Numbered from the stretch's first letter, positions 23,647-32,488 are shown. The stretch is DNA of 64,000 nucleotides from Bordetella ansorpii (GCF_900078315.1 NZ_FKBS01000014.1:1089847-1153846), one strand, 5' to 3'. The notes: generated by a model from the letters alone, not told the origin. Translations and numbers: made by a program.

Positions 23647-24045
23647 TCAGGCGGGCTCGGCCAAGCTGTTGAGAATGCCGCACTCGCGCGAGGTTCGGGC
23701 GCTATCGCAGGAGCGTCGCAGATCCATTAACTCGCGCTCCAAGGCGCGCAATTCCTTCATCTTGGTCCGCACTTGCGCGATATGAGCGTCGACCAGCGCG
23801 TTCACCTCGCCGCAGCCCAACTCTGGCCGATCCCGTAAGTTCAGCAGTTGACGGATCTCATCCAGCGTCATGTCCTTCGCCCGGCAGCGGCGGATGAACA
23901 GCAAGCGCTGCAAATGGACTTCGTCATAGAGCCTGAAGTTGCCCTCGCTACGTGCAGGCTCGGGCAGCAAGCCTTCTGACTCGTAAAAGCGCACGGTCTG
24001 CACCAAGCAATCTGCCTTCTTGCCCAGTTCACCGATCCGCATCAT
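23647..24045 (-). CDS. cadR: Cd(II)/Pb(II)-responsive MerR-family regulator
   Basis: A 132-aa MerR-type activator: the N-terminal winged helix MRIGELGKKADCLVQTVRFYESEGLLP, the dimerisation helix, and metal-site cysteines in PELGCGEVNALVDAHI and near the end in CDSARTSRECGIL. Three cysteines in this arrangement are typical of CadR/PbrR, which binds Cd, Pb or Zn. It is divergent from cadA, and the operator at 24066-24096 lies directly upstream of it. Confidence 0.9.
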   Translation of the reverse strand: MMRIGELGKKADCLVQTVRFYESEGLLPEPARSEGNFRLYDEVHLQRLLFIRRCRAKDMTLDEIRQLLNLRDRPELGCGEVNALVDAHIAQVRTKMKELRALERELMDLRRSCDSARTSRECGILNSLAEPA

Positions 24046-24065
24046 GGTTGCTTCCTATAAAAAAC

Positions 24066-24096
24066 TTGACTCTATATCTACTAGAGGTTTTCTAAT
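24066..24096 (+). promoter_or_regulatory. cadA promoter/CadR operator
   Basis: TTGACT (24066-24071) and TCTAAT (24091-24096) are spaced by 19 bp. The spacer and -35 edge carry the dyad CTCTA (24070-24074) / TAGAG (24082-24086). A 19-bp spacer with a central dyad is the hallmark of MerR-family activated promoters, which are silent until the regulator untwists the DNA. Confidence 0.85.
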
Positions 24097-24136
24097 GATG
24101 GCATCCGGGGAAAACCTTGTCAATGAAGAGCGATCT

Positions 24137-27049
24137 ATGAACAAAGAACCTTCCAGCCCATGCGCCTGCTCCGGCGGCAATGGCCAACAGACGGCGTGCG
24201 CCAGTGAGCAGGCCAGCACTGAAACCACCGTTTTCCACGTGAGCAACATGGATTGCCGCAATGAGGAAGCACTGGTGCGGCGAACGCTGGAGGGCATGCC
24301 CGGTGTCGAGCGGCTCCTGTTCGATCTTCCGCAGCGTTTGTTGACCATTTCGCACCGCGAAGTCTCGGCCGATGCCTTGGAGCAAGCGCTGAATTCGGTG
24401 GGCATGAAGGCTCAGGCTGTCCGAGACGCCGCCGTGTCGACCACCTACCGCATCGAGAACATGGACTGCCCGAGCGAGGAGAAACTCATCCGCTCGCACC
24501 TCGGGGCAGTCGAGGGAATTCAGGACCTCGACTTCGACCTCGCTGAGCGCACCCTGTCGGTGAAACACCTCGCTCAGGCACGCGCGCAGATGGAGCAGGT
24601 CCTGGCCTCGATCGGCATGCGCGCCAAGGAGCAGACCTTCGGCCACACGGGGCCGATCGAAGCCGCGGCTGTGATCCCATCCTCGGCCCTGCAGCAGCAA
24701 CCAACCGCTGCCGTTTCCGCGCCGCCGATCGGCGAGCGGGTGACGTACCGGATCGAGAACATGGATTGCCCGACGGAAGAAGCGCTGATCCGCGACCGGC
24801 TGGGCAAGCTGCCGGGTGTGACCGCGCTCGACTTCAATCTGATGCAGCGTGTGCTGGGAGTCCAGCACACGCTGGCGACCTCAGCGCCGATCGAGAAGGC
24901 GCTTGCTTCCATTGGAATGCAGGCTGCGCGGCAGGACATGCAGACAGCCACCACGGTACTTCGCATCGCGAAGATGGACTGTCCGACCGAGGAAAGTCTG
25001 ATCCGCGGCAAGCTGCAAGGCATGCCGGGCGTGCAGGGAATGGATTTCAACCTGATGCAGCGCACGCTCACGGTTCGGCACACACCCGACGCGATCAAGC
25101 CGGCAGTCGAAGCCATCGAATCGCTGGGCATGGAAGCCGAGGTCCAGAGGACTGATGAGCCGCGCGATGCCCCGGTGGCCGCGCACAAGACCAATTGGTG
25201 GCCGATGGCGGTTTCGGGCGTTGCGGCGGTGGCCGCCGAAGGCGTGTACTGGGTCAACGACGGCAATCATTGGGCCGTGATCGTGCTGGCACTGGTTTCG
25301 ATCTTCACCGGCGGCCTCAGCACCTACAAGAAGGGCTGGATCGCGCTGAAGAACCTCAACCTGAACATGAACGCCCTGATGGCCATCGCGGTCACCGGCG
25401 GCATGGCGATCGGCCACTGGCCGGAGGCCGCCATGGTCATGTTCCTGTTCGCGTTGGCGGAAGTGATCGAGGCGAAGTCGCTGGACCGCGCCCGCAACGC
25501 CATTCGGGGGCTGATGGACTTGGCGCCCGAGACCGCGACCGTGCGGCAGGCCGATGGCTCATGGACAGAGCTGCCGGCCAAGGAGGTCGCAAAGGGCGCG
25601 GTGGTCCGCGTGCGTCCTGGCGAGCGCATCGCACTGGACGGCCTGATCACCTCGGGTCGATCGGCCATCAACCAGGCGCCCATCACCGGCGAGAGCCTGC
25701 CCGTCGAGAAGGCCGAAGGTGACCAGGTCTTCGCCGGAACCATCAATGAGACCGGCTCTTTCGAATACAAGGTGACCGCAGGCGCCAGCGACTCGACGCT
25801 CGCGCGCATCATCCATGCCGTGGAGTCCGCGCAGGGCAGCCGTGCGCCCACGCAGCGCTTCGTCGACCAGTTCGCCCGCGTCTACACGCCGGCGGTGTTC
25901 GCGGTGTCCGTGCTGGTTGCCGTCGTGCCGCCGCTCGCCTTCGGCGGCGCATGGTTTGACTGGGTCTACAAGGCCCTGGTACTGCTGGTGATCGCCTGCC
26001 CCTGCGCTCTGGTCATCTCCACGCCGGTCACCATCGTCAGCGGCTTGGCCGCTGCCGCCCGACGCGGCATCCTGATCAAGGGTGGCGTCTACCTGGAGGG
26101 CGGGCGCAAGCTCAAGGCGTTGGCCCTGGACAAGACCGGCACACTCACACATGGCAAGCCCGAGCAGACCGACTTCGTGCCGCTGATCGGCGAGGCGCAG
26201 GAAGTTGCCGCCTGGGCCGCAAGCCTCGCGGCACGCTCGGACCATCCTGTGTCTCAGGCCATCGCCCGCAAGGCGAACCGTGACGGCATCGCGCTGCACG
26301 AGGTCGACGACTTCGCGGCGCTGCCTGGCCGCGGCGTGCGCGGCCGCGTCGCCGGGCGCATGTTGCACATGGGCAACCACAGGCTCGCCCAGGAGCTGGG
26401 CCTGAGCGAAGCGACGCTCCAGGCTCGGCTGGAGACCCTGGAGCGCCAAGGCAAGACAGCGATCCTGCTGATGGACGATGCGACCGTGCTCGGCATTTTT
26501 GCAGTGGCCGACACCGTGAAGGAAACCAGCCGTGAGGCGGTGGCCGACCTGCAGGCGCTGGGTGTGCGCACGCTGATGCTGACGGGGGACAACCAGCACA
26601 CGGCCGCGGCCATCGCTGCCCAGGTCGGAATCTCTGAAGCCCGTGGTGACCAACTGCCCGAAGACAAGCTCAAGACCATCGAAAGCCTGGTCGGCGGCGA
26701 GGGCCAGGTGGGCATGGTGGGCGACGGCATCAACGATTCGCCCGCGCTCGCCCGTGCCGACATCGGCTTCGCCATGGGCGCGGCCGGCACCGACACCGCG
26801 ATCGAAACAGCCGACGTCGCCCTGATGGACGACGACCTGCGCAAGATCCCCGCCTTCATCCGGCTGTCGCGTAGCACTGCGGCGATCCTCACGCAGAACA
26901 TCGTTCTGGCCCTTGGCATCAAGGCGGTGTTCCTTGCGTTGACGTTCACAGGGCATGCCACCATGTGGATGGCTGTGTTCGCTGACATGGGGGCAAGTCT
27001 TTTGGTTGTCGTCAATGGGCTGCGCCTCCTGAAGTTCAAGGCGGCATGA
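24137..27049 (+). CDS. cadA: P1B-type Cd/Pb/Zn-exporting ATPase with four HMA domains
   Basis: A 970-aa heavy-metal ATPase. After a cysteine-containing N-terminus come four consecutive HMA-like domains, each with a single-cysteine metal motif: NMDCRNEE (Cys40), NMDCPSEE (Cys111), NMDCPTEE (Cys211) and KMDCPTEE (Cys282). CadA/PbrA pumps usually have one or two. The transmembrane CPC motif (621-623), DKTGTLT (phosphorylated Asp665) and GDGINDSPALARADIGFAMG are intact. It exports soft divalent cations to the periplasm. It is transcribed from the CadR-controlled promoter, with lspA 4 nt after its stop. The start at 24137 is chosen for its GAAGAG SD. Confidence 0.9.
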   Translation: MNKEPSSPCACSGGNGQQTACASEQASTETTVFHVSNMDCRNEEALVRRTLEGMPGVERLLFDLPQRLLTISHREVSADALEQALNSVGMKAQAVRDAAVSTTYRIENMDCPSEEKLIRSHLGAVEGIQDLDFDLAERTLSVKHLAQARAQMEQVLASIGMRAKEQTFGHTGPIEAAAVIPSSALQQQPTAAVSAPPIGERVTYRIENMDCPTEEALIRDRLGKLPGVTALDFNLMQRVLGVQHTLATSAPIEKALASIGMQAARQDMQTATTVLRIAKMDCPTEESLIRGKLQGMPGVQGMDFNLMQRTLTVRHTPDAIKPAVEAIESLGMEAEVQRTDEPRDAPVAAHKTNWWPMAVSGVAAVAAEGVYWVNDGNHWAVIVLALVSIFTGGLSTYKKGWIALKNLNLNMNALMAIAVTGGMAIGHWPEAAMVMFLFALAEVIEAKSLDRARNAIRGLMDLAPETATVRQADGSWTELPAKEVAKGAVVRVRPGERIALDGLITSGRSAINQAPITGESLPVEKAEGDQVFAGTINETGSFEYKVTAGASDSTLARIIHAVESAQGSRAPTQRFVDQFARVYTPAVFAVSVLVAVVPPLAFGGAWFDWVYKALVLLVIACPCALVISTPVTIVSGLAAAARRGILIKGGVYLEGGRKLKALALDKTGTLTHGKPEQTDFVPLIGEAQEVAAWAASLAARSDHPVSQAIARKANRDGIALHEVDDFAALPGRGVRGRVAGRMLHMGNHRLAQELGLSEATLQARLETLERQGKTAILLMDDATVLGIFAVADTVKETSREAVADLQALGVRTLMLTGDNQHTAAAIAAQVGISEARGDQLPEDKLKTIESLVGGEGQVGMVGDGINDSPALARADIGFAMGAAGTDTAIETADVALMDDDLRKIPAFIRLSRSTAAILTQNIVLALGIKAVFLALTFTGHATMWMAVFADMGASLLVVVNGLRLLKFKAA

Positions 27050-27052
27050 ACA

Positions 27053-27553
27053 ATGGATGAACCATCTCTTCGCAAGACGCAGTGGTACTCACTCGCGATC
27101 GTTATATTCGCCGGCGATCAGGCAGCTAAGAGCTACATTGACGCGACAACTCCCTTGGGTTGGTCGCACGAGGTGGCGTCATTCTTCAACCTAGTTCACG
27201 CTCTCAATCCCGGCGCGGCGTTCAGCTTCCTTGCTGGCGCGGGCGGCTGGCAGCGGTGGTTTTTTCTGGCGATCGCGTTCGCAATATCGGCATGGCTCGC
27301 ATGGCTGCTCTCCCGGCCGCTGCGCAAAACGGAAGGCCTTTCGTACAGCCTCATTCTGGGCGGCGCATTGGGCAACGCGTTCGACCGCGCCACGCGCGGG
27401 CACGTTATCGACTACATCGACTTTCACCTGCACGGCTGGCACTGGCCCGCCTTCAACATCGCTGACATGGCCATCGTGGGCGGGGCGATCGCGCTGGTGG
27501 CCCAGTCGTTCATGAGCGTGGAGAACCCGGCCGCCACAAAGGAGTCCCAGTGA
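27053..27553 (+). CDS. lspA: lipoprotein signal peptidase (accessory, metal-island type)
   Basis: A 166-aa four-helix membrane aspartyl protease. Catalytic aspartates are in GDQAAKSYID-type and NAFDRATRGHVIDYIDFH / AFNIADMAIVGG segments (Asn-Ala-x-Asp-Arg and Phe-Asn-x-Ala-Asp). Such second copies of LspA accompany cadA/pbrA on mobile metal islands; in Cupriavidus the counterpart is part of PbrC. It starts 4 nt after cadA and is co-transcribed with it. It may process a resistance lipoprotein, or be redundant with the host enzyme. Confidence 0.88.
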   Translation: MDEPSLRKTQWYSLAIVIFAGDQAAKSYIDATTPLGWSHEVASFFNLVHALNPGAAFSFLAGAGGWQRWFFLAIAFAISAWLAWLLSRPLRKTEGLSYSLILGGALGNAFDRATRGHVIDYIDFHLHGWHWPAFNIADMAIVGGAIALVAQSFMSVENPAATKESQ

Positions 27554-27578
27554 CATTGGGACGATCCGGAAATTCGCA

Positions 27579-27737
27579 ATGCACACGGTGCAGGACACCA
27601 ATCTGAAGAGAACGGCCCCCAGCATGAGCGGCCGCGGCTTGGCCCTCATGCTAGCGCCCACCGCCGCTTTTGCTGCAACGCCCTGTTGCGATGGCGGCGA
27701 TTGCTGCAACGACGTCGCAATGCCTTGCTGTGAATAA
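27579..27737 (+). CDS. secreted cysteine-rich peptide (52 aa), putative metal binder
   Basis: A short frame 25 nt after lspA encodes a signal-peptide-like segment (SGRGLALMLAPTAAFA, cleavage AFA-A) and a mature tail ATPCCDGGDCCNDVAMPCCE with three CC pairs among acidic residues. Six cysteines in about 20 residues strongly suggests soft-metal binding in the periplasm. There is no lipobox, so LspA is not an obvious processor. The SD is weak. I do not know an annotated family; it probably belongs to the cadA-lspA operon. Confidence 0.6.
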   Translation: MHTVQDTNLKRTAPSMSGRGLALMLAPTAAFAATPCCDGGDCCNDVAMPCCE

Positions 27738-27889
27738 ACAGCACGCAAGCCAGTTGACCTGGCAATTATGAAAGTCCATCACGGCGATGCTGGCCTTTTT
27801 CGTTCCAATGAGCCGTCACGGAGAGGTGATGATGAAGCTATGCCGGGATCCTGCAAGCTTTAGGACGGTCTTCTTTACCGCATAGCGAT

Positions 27890-28201
27890 ATGCTGATGTC
27901 ACCCGTTCGCCTCGCCTGGCAAGTACAAGTAGTTCGTCGCGGTTTTCTGGCCGTGTCCGCCCGCTTCGCTGGCCCTTTTGCCCCAAACAAGCGCAATCAT
28001 GCCTGCGTTACCACCAAAGTTCGCCCCCGCCAGTTGCTGTTCCTAAAGGGCATCAAGCTCAACGCCATCGCCGACCGGCCAGCGTATTTCGCATCGCTGC
28101 GTGCCCGTCGGGGCCAGCCCATCGTCATCCTCGCAGAGCTGGGACCGGACGAGGCATTCGCCCTGTGGAAGCAGCATGTACTGGGCGACAGGCCTCGCTG
28201 A
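27890..28201 (+). CDS. hypothetical protein (up to 103 aa)
   Basis: The C-terminal half (LFLKGIKLNAIADRPAYFASLRARRGQPIVILAELGPDEAFALWKQHVL) looks like genuine protein, but the N-terminal half is basic and irregular and no good SD precedes the start at 27890. The true start may be an alternative codon downstream, or the gene may be a 5'-truncated remnant at the cargo border. It is followed by a strong terminator. Family not recognised. Confidence 0.45.
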   Translation: MLMSPVRLAWQVQVVRRGFLAVSARFAGPFAPNKRNHACVTTKVRPRQLLFLKGIKLNAIADRPAYFASLRARRGQPIVILAELGPDEAFALWKQHVLGDRPR

Positions 28202-28538
28202 CCCAGTTTCGCCTCATCCTCCTGACAGCCCCGCACTTATTGCGGGGCTTTCTTTTTTCCGCGTTCGCCAATCGGGGCTGTTGCAAATGCCGATTTCCGG
28301 CTGACGCGGCTCGCCTCGCGCATGAAGCTGCCCGCATGTGTCGCTGATTCGTCAGCACCATGCCAGCAGCCAGAGTTTCCAGGCTGCCGCGGATTCTTTC
28401 CGCGCTACCCGCCAGTCCGCCATCGCATCGAGTCTGCGGACGCGCGTCACCCGTGACGCCGATGCTTTTTTCTCAACCGCGTGCGGGAGCTGCCATCCCG
28501 TGAGGGACGAGGCCCCGCTTTTTCCAAGGAGCCCGTCC
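28202..28538. other. 337-bp gap before the small-gene array
   Basis: It contains the terminator at 28227-28258 and, at its right end, an SD (AAGGAG) for the next gene. A frame that is open from 28338 is the upstream extension of the 70-aa gene and has no start signal. Nothing else seen. Confidence 0.4.
28227..28258 (+). terminator. rho-independent terminator
   Basis: AGCCCCGCA and TGCGGGGCT form a 9-bp stem with a 5-nt loop, followed by TTCTTTTTT. It ends transcription coming from the metal-resistance operon and the 103-aa frame. Confidence 0.85.
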
Positions 28539-28751
28539 ATGTCCCAGCAAGCCTCTTTCGGCCAGTTGGCCTTGATCCATTGCGGCAAGTTCCTGCCGCT
28601 CGAAATCCTGCATAGCGCCGCCGGCCACTACATCGGCACGCGCGATACAGAAGGTCCCGTTTCGCGGGAATCCTGCCAGTACTTCCGCAGCTATGCCGCG
28701 GCTCAACGTGCCCTCGAAAGAGGCGGCTGGTCCCAGCTCGCCACACCCTGA
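28539..28751 (+). CDS. small ICE accessory protein (70 aa)
   Basis: MSQQASFGQLALIHCGKFLP starts at the ATG with AAGGAG 8 nt upstream; the frame is open further upstream but without signal. The rest includes HYIGTRDTEGPVSRESCQYF and YAAAQRALERGGW. No membrane segment. It starts the run of accessory genes found between cargo and conjugation genes in these ICEs. Function unknown. Confidence 0.65.
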   Translation: MSQQASFGQLALIHCGKFLPLEILHSAAGHYIGTRDTEGPVSRESCQYFRSYAAAQRALERGGWSQLATP

Positions 28752-28772
28752 TCCAACTGGAGGAACCACGTC

Positions 28773-29165
28773 ATGAACCAGCTTTTGCCCCAGGAAGTCG
28801 TCGATCAGATCATGCGGGAAGAGCAGCATTTCGCCGCCGCGCCCCAAGCCTTCTTCGAGGTCTGGAAGCGCGGCGTCGAGATCGCAGGCCCGCAATGGTT
28901 TGGCGACGGCACGCGCGAAGGCCTGAACCAGGCAAAGAGCAAGTGGGATCTGCGTCCCGACATGCTGCGTGCCAACGACGCACTCGGCGTCCTGAGCAGC
29001 GGGGAACGCATGTTCCTGTCCGCCATGTTCAGCTTCTACAACGCGCGCGAGGGCGGTGCCATGCTCAAGCGCTGCCACTTCCAAGGACTGTCGGACTTCG
29101 ATGGTCTCGATCTGCAACGTCGCCAGGTGATCGCCGACCTGCTGCTGAACTACAGCGGTTGGTGA
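28773..29165 (+). CDS. ICE accessory hypothetical protein (130 aa)
   Basis: A soluble protein with an acidic helical N-terminus (QEVVDQIMREEQHF) and a conserved-looking centre (LSSGERMFLSAMFSFYNAREGGAML, then QGLSDFDGLDLQRRQVIADLL). GGAGG lies about 10 nt before the ATG. It follows the 70-aa gene by 21 nt, so both are co-transcribed. No function can be assigned. Confidence 0.7.
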   Translation: MNQLLPQEVVDQIMREEQHFAAAPQAFFEVWKRGVEIAGPQWFGDGTREGLNQAKSKWDLRPDMLRANDALGVLSSGERMFLSAMFSFYNAREGGAMLKRCHFQGLSDFDGLDLQRRQVIADLLLNYSGW

Positions 29166-29210
29166 GCCGGTCCCTGGCACACCTTCATCACTGCGTTCAC
29201 GGGACCCCAT

Positions 29211-29245
29211 GAGGGACATGCGCCTCGTTCGAGGCCATGTCCCTC
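29211..29245. terminator. long intergenic hairpin
   Basis: GAGGGACATG (29211-29220) pairs with CATGTCCCTC (29236-29245), and inside it CCTCG-TT-CGAGG pairs again, giving about 15 bp of near-continuous stem. GTTTTCT follows shortly. It may be a terminator between the 130-aa and 228-aa genes. Confidence 0.6.
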
Positions 29246-29347
29246 GCGTTTTCTCCCCGCCCAGCGCCATCCGGCATCAGGCGGTTTCCCCTGCGGATGC
29301 CATCGTCCGCAAGGGCTGGCTCCGTTCATTCATCGAAAGGAGCCTTC

Positions 29348-30034
29348 ATGGCCAACAACTACTACGAAGCCACCGGCGTTCTCGTGCTCGACCGTGTGAC
29401 GCCCGTCATCCAGGCGCTGTTCGGCGCCTTCGCGCTGGACGAGAGCCACCCCGGCAACGGGCAGGCCTACATCGCCCAGATCGCCGAGACCACCAATCCG
29501 CAATGGCCGGACGTGCTCGATGGCCTGGAAGACCTGGCCACGCAACTCGGTATTCCGATGCCGGACGACGAAGGGCTGTCGATCCCGCCGCTGCTCGAAC
29601 TGCTCGCCGTGCACTTCCGTGCCGATGAGGACGAAGAGCTGGGGAACTTGATCGACCGTCATTCGTTCGAGGACACCGCCGATCTCGACGCATTGTTTCT
29701 GATCGCCACCCGGTTCGATGACGGGCACCACCTGACCGCCATCCAGTTCGAGGGCTGCTGGTACTGCAGCAAGCCGCGGCTGTTCGAGTTCGGCGGCAAC
29801 GGCTGCTACCTGAGCCGCGAGGTCCGCTTCATCAGCTCCTCCTCCCAGGCCCTCCAGCTCGGCGACCAATTGCGCAAGACCATTGTGGCCGCCGACATCG
29901 AAGAGGCTTCGGCCCTGATCGCGCTGGAGACCATCAATCTGCTGGCGGGCGTCAGCGACGAGCCATTCCGCATGAATTTGCGCCGGCGCGTCGCCGAGCG
30001 ATTGGCCCAAACGCCAACGATCAGCGTCACCTGA
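29348..30034 (+). CDS. ICE accessory hypothetical protein (228 aa)
   Basis: A soluble, acidic protein: MANNYYEATGVLVLDRVTPV, then IAETTNPQWPDVLDGLEDLA and FDDGHHLTAIQFEGCWYCSKPRLFEFGG. The start has AAAGGAG 8 nt upstream. Relatives occur in PAGI-2-like ICEs as unnamed proteins. No catalytic motif seen; the GCWYCSK pair of cysteines could bind metal, but this is a guess. Confidence 0.7.
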   Translation: MANNYYEATGVLVLDRVTPVIQALFGAFALDESHPGNGQAYIAQIAETTNPQWPDVLDGLEDLATQLGIPMPDDEGLSIPPLLELLAVHFRADEDEELGNLIDRHSFEDTADLDALFLIATRFDDGHHLTAIQFEGCWYCSKPRLFEFGGNGCYLSREVRFISSSSQALQLGDQLRKTIVAADIEEASALIALETINLLAGVSDEPFRMNLRRRVAERLAQTPTISVT

Positions 30035-30117
30035 CGCTGTTTCCTTTCTTTCCACCCACCGGGGTCAATTCCCGGTGGCGGGGATTTGCTCCATCATTAT
30101 TCTGTTGGAGAAATCCC

Positions 30118-30855
30118 ATGTCCCAGAATCCCAATCCCTTTCTACGCGGCTACTGGAATCTGAAAATCGTCCGCACGCTGTCCATCAGCTACGAGGACGG
30201 AAGCCCGCATGTTTGGCGAAACATCCACCCGAGCCAGCAGCACCTCTGCGACGCGGCGCTGGTTTCTTCTCCTTGCATCATCACCAGCGACTTCGCGGTG
30301 GTCAGGACTGGCACCGAACCTGTCGGCGCCGCACTGATCGCCGAATGCGACGCGGCTGAAGGGGGCAGCGGCGAAGGCATGGTGGGTGCCGTGGTGTACG
30401 CGATCCACGGCGACGACTTCGACGGCCGCCCCGTCCACATTGGCGACACCTATTCGGCCGAGGCCGCACGGGAAGTCGTGCAGCGGTTGAGCTTCGAGAC
30501 CGGCTACTACAGCCGGTGCTGGGAAATCAGCAGCGCGCACATCAGCCGCGAAACCGGCCAGTACCTGGCCAACCTGGCTGACCTCGCGACGCCGGAGGCC
30601 TTTTTGTTCATCGCGTTCCGGATTCCCTACAGCCCGGCGATCGGCGTCAAGCTGATCTCCACGCCCTGGACGGACCAGCACCTGCAGGACGTCGAGGGGA
30701 TCGCCGCCGAGCAGCTTCGGCAGGAGCACCGCAGCAAGGGCATGCCGGACGAGCTGGCACAGATCCTTGAACTGGCCGGCCAGGCCGACGTGCGCATCCT
30801 CATCCTCGATGCCGACGCACCCGTGTTGCCGGGCCTATCGCTGGCCGGCGAATAG
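30118..30855 (+). CDS. ICE accessory hypothetical protein (245 aa), possibly DUF5983
   Basis: A soluble protein with FLRGYWNLKIVRTLSISYEDG at the start and VVQRLSFETGYYSRCWEISSAHI in the middle; the end (DVRILILDADAPVLPGL) resembles a small alpha/beta strand. I tentatively link it to DUF5983 from memory. A hairpin (30056-30078, CCACCGGG / CCCGGTGG) lies in the upstream gap. No function is known. Confidence 0.65.
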   Translation: MSQNPNPFLRGYWNLKIVRTLSISYEDGSPHVWRNIHPSQQHLCDAALVSSPCIITSDFAVVRTGTEPVGAALIAECDAAEGGSGEGMVGAVVYAIHGDDFDGRPVHIGDTYSAEAAREVVQRLSFETGYYSRCWEISSAHISRETGQYLANLADLATPEAFLFIAFRIPYSPAIGVKLISTPWTDQHLQDVEGIAAEQLRQEHRSKGMPDELAQILELAGQADVRILILDADAPVLPGLSLAGE

Positions 30856-30895
30856 CTGCCACACACATCCCCGGCCTTCCTTGTCCTCACCGCAT

Positions 30896-30930
30896 GCCGG
30901 CCCGGTCTCCCGCCAGAGAGCCGGGCCGGC
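30896..30930. terminator. intergenic GC hairpin
   Basis: GCCGGCCCGG-TCTC and GAGA-G-CCGGGCCGGC pair over 14 bp with one bulged G and a 6-nt loop. It sits between the 245-aa and 92-aa genes and is one of the series of spacer hairpins of this region. Confidence 0.55.
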
Positions 30931-30952
30931 GCACTTTCACAGGAGCGATCCC

Positions 30953-31231
30953 ATGTTCCCCGACCTCATCACACCCGCATCCGACTTCGAGCACCAACTC
31001 GGAGCCTGCGTCAACGCCATGAGCCAGGAAGATGCCATCGGCCAGATCCTGGTATTCGAGCGCATGAGCGGCACGCTGCACATGCGCCATATCGCCAGCG
31101 CCGACCTGGTGGACACCGACGTGGACGACTACGAAATGGTCGTCTTCGACGGTGGCAACACAAGCGGCGACACGTGGAAACACGTGTTCTTTCCGCGTCA
31201 GCGCGAGCACTACTTCGTGTACCAAGCCTGA
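30953..31231 (+). CDS. ICE accessory hypothetical protein (92 aa)
   Basis: A small acidic protein (FEHQLGACVNAMSQEDAIGQI, DLVDTDVDDYEMVVFDGG) with AGGAG 9 nt before the ATG. It is flanked by hairpins on both sides, so it may be its own transcription unit or a strongly punctuated member of a long one. Unknown function. Confidence 0.65.
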   Translation: MFPDLITPASDFEHQLGACVNAMSQEDAIGQILVFERMSGTLHMRHIASADLVDTDVDDYEMVVFDGGNTSGDTWKHVFFPRQREHYFVYQA

Positions 31232-31238
31232 TTCCTCC

Positions 31239-31261
31239 AGCCCCTTTCGAGGGGCTTTTTC
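31239..31261 (+). terminator. rho-independent terminator
   Basis: AGCCCCT-TTCG-AGGGGCT with a TTTTTC tail, 8 nt after the stop of the 92-aa gene. The UUCG tetraloop is typical of efficient terminators. Confidence 0.85.
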
Positions 31262-31519
31262 TTGCCCGCAGCACAGGAAAACGGTTGTGGTGCGGTGCCG
31301 TTTCCTGCGGGCAGGCAGACCGCCCCAGGGCCATGCTTGCCCCATGTTCGTCGGCGTTGCCGGCACATGCCCAGGCAGTCGAGACCTTCGAGGCTGCAAG
31401 CGCGGGAAACCGTGCTGGTCGTTTCTTCCTACGGACCTACCGCGTCCATCCACGCCACCCACAAGGGACCTCTCCCTTGCGGGCGGGGAATCCCTTGTTT
31501 TTCCTCAAGGAGTTTCCCC

Positions 31520-32344
31520 ATGGATCGTTCCCTCATCAAATCCATGATGCCTTCGCTGGTCGCAGGCCATGTGCCCCGCAACGTGCGGTCGTTCAAGTAC
31601 CGCGTGTTCGATGATCAGCCGCTGTCCTCAACGCTGGGCTTCGCCATCGACCCCCAACCCTTCGACGGCAAGGTGGTCGCCGCGACCGACGATGCCATCG
31701 TCGTCAAGCTCAAGCCTTCCGAGTTCGCGGTGCTCGATCCCAGCCTGGTGACCACGGTTCCTGCCGAAGGCGCCAAGGTGCATGTCCAACCCTATGCCCG
31801 TCGTCGCTTCGACGGACTGCGCGCGGACACGCCGGAGGTCATCACCGAGGAGACTTCGGACGGCACGCCGTACACCATCACGAGGCACATCCTCGGCTCG
31901 GCGCCGGCCAAGCTGCCCATTCCCACGCCGCAGTGCATGGAGTTGGGCCAGCTCATCGAGCAGTTGGAGGAGATGCCGGCCCCCGATCGCTTCCGGCGCA
32001 TCACCCACATGCTGGTGGATGCCGGTGCCCGCGACTTCACCTGGGTCGATCCCACGCCCTCCAAGATCATCGAGACCCCGCCGGCGATCAGCTTCACGGT
32101 CTCGACCGCGAAGTTCGAGGGCCGGGTGACGATCCTCTACGACCGCGGCGGAGACACCTACGTGGTGGAACTGCACCGTCAGAACGGTGAATCGGTCGAA
32201 CTGGTCGATCGGCACGACGAGGTGTATTTCGACATGCTCGGCGAAGTGCTGGAGAGGCTCATCGACGACGGGCGCTGGCGCCAGATCGACGTGAGCATCC
32301 TCGACGCGAAAGCGGCCCGCAAGCGCCAGGCCGTCCCGGCATGA
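31520..32344 (+). CDS. ICE accessory hypothetical protein (274 aa)
   Basis: A soluble protein: SLIKSMMPSLVAGHVPRNVR at the N-terminus, a beta-rich middle (GKVVAATDDAIVVKLKPSEFAVLD, VHVQPYARRRFDG) and a C-terminal part with VELVDRHDEVYFDMLGEVLERL. It is preceded by TCAAGGAG. No family recognised, though similar proteins appear in this place in related ICEs. The 288-bp gap upstream carries a sequence resembling part of the 37.4-kb gap. Confidence 0.65.
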   Translation: MDRSLIKSMMPSLVAGHVPRNVRSFKYRVFDDQPLSSTLGFAIDPQPFDGKVVAATDDAIVVKLKPSEFAVLDPSLVTTVPAEGAKVHVQPYARRRFDGLRADTPEVITEETSDGTPYTITRHILGSAPAKLPIPTPQCMELGQLIEQLEEMPAPDRFRRITHMLVDAGARDFTWVDPTPSKIIETPPAISFTVSTAKFEGRVTILYDRGGDTYVVELHRQNGESVELVDRHDEVYFDMLGEVLERLIDDGRWRQIDVSILDAKAARKRQAVPA

Positions 32345-32488
32345 CGCCCCGCAGCGAAACCGGGCGGTCCTGCGGCTGACCCGAGGCATCCGCCACGGCG
32401 TTCCAGCCGTTCCGGCCGCGTGCACTACAGGCCCTTCATCCCATCGGATGGAGGCCTTTCTCATTCTTCCACACAGGAGATTTCATCC

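Noticed and set aside
27053..27737. LspA as the maturation enzyme of the neighbouring Cys-rich peptide
   Set aside because: The peptide has an AFA-A signal peptidase I site and no lipobox before its first cysteine, so direct processing by LspA is unlikely.
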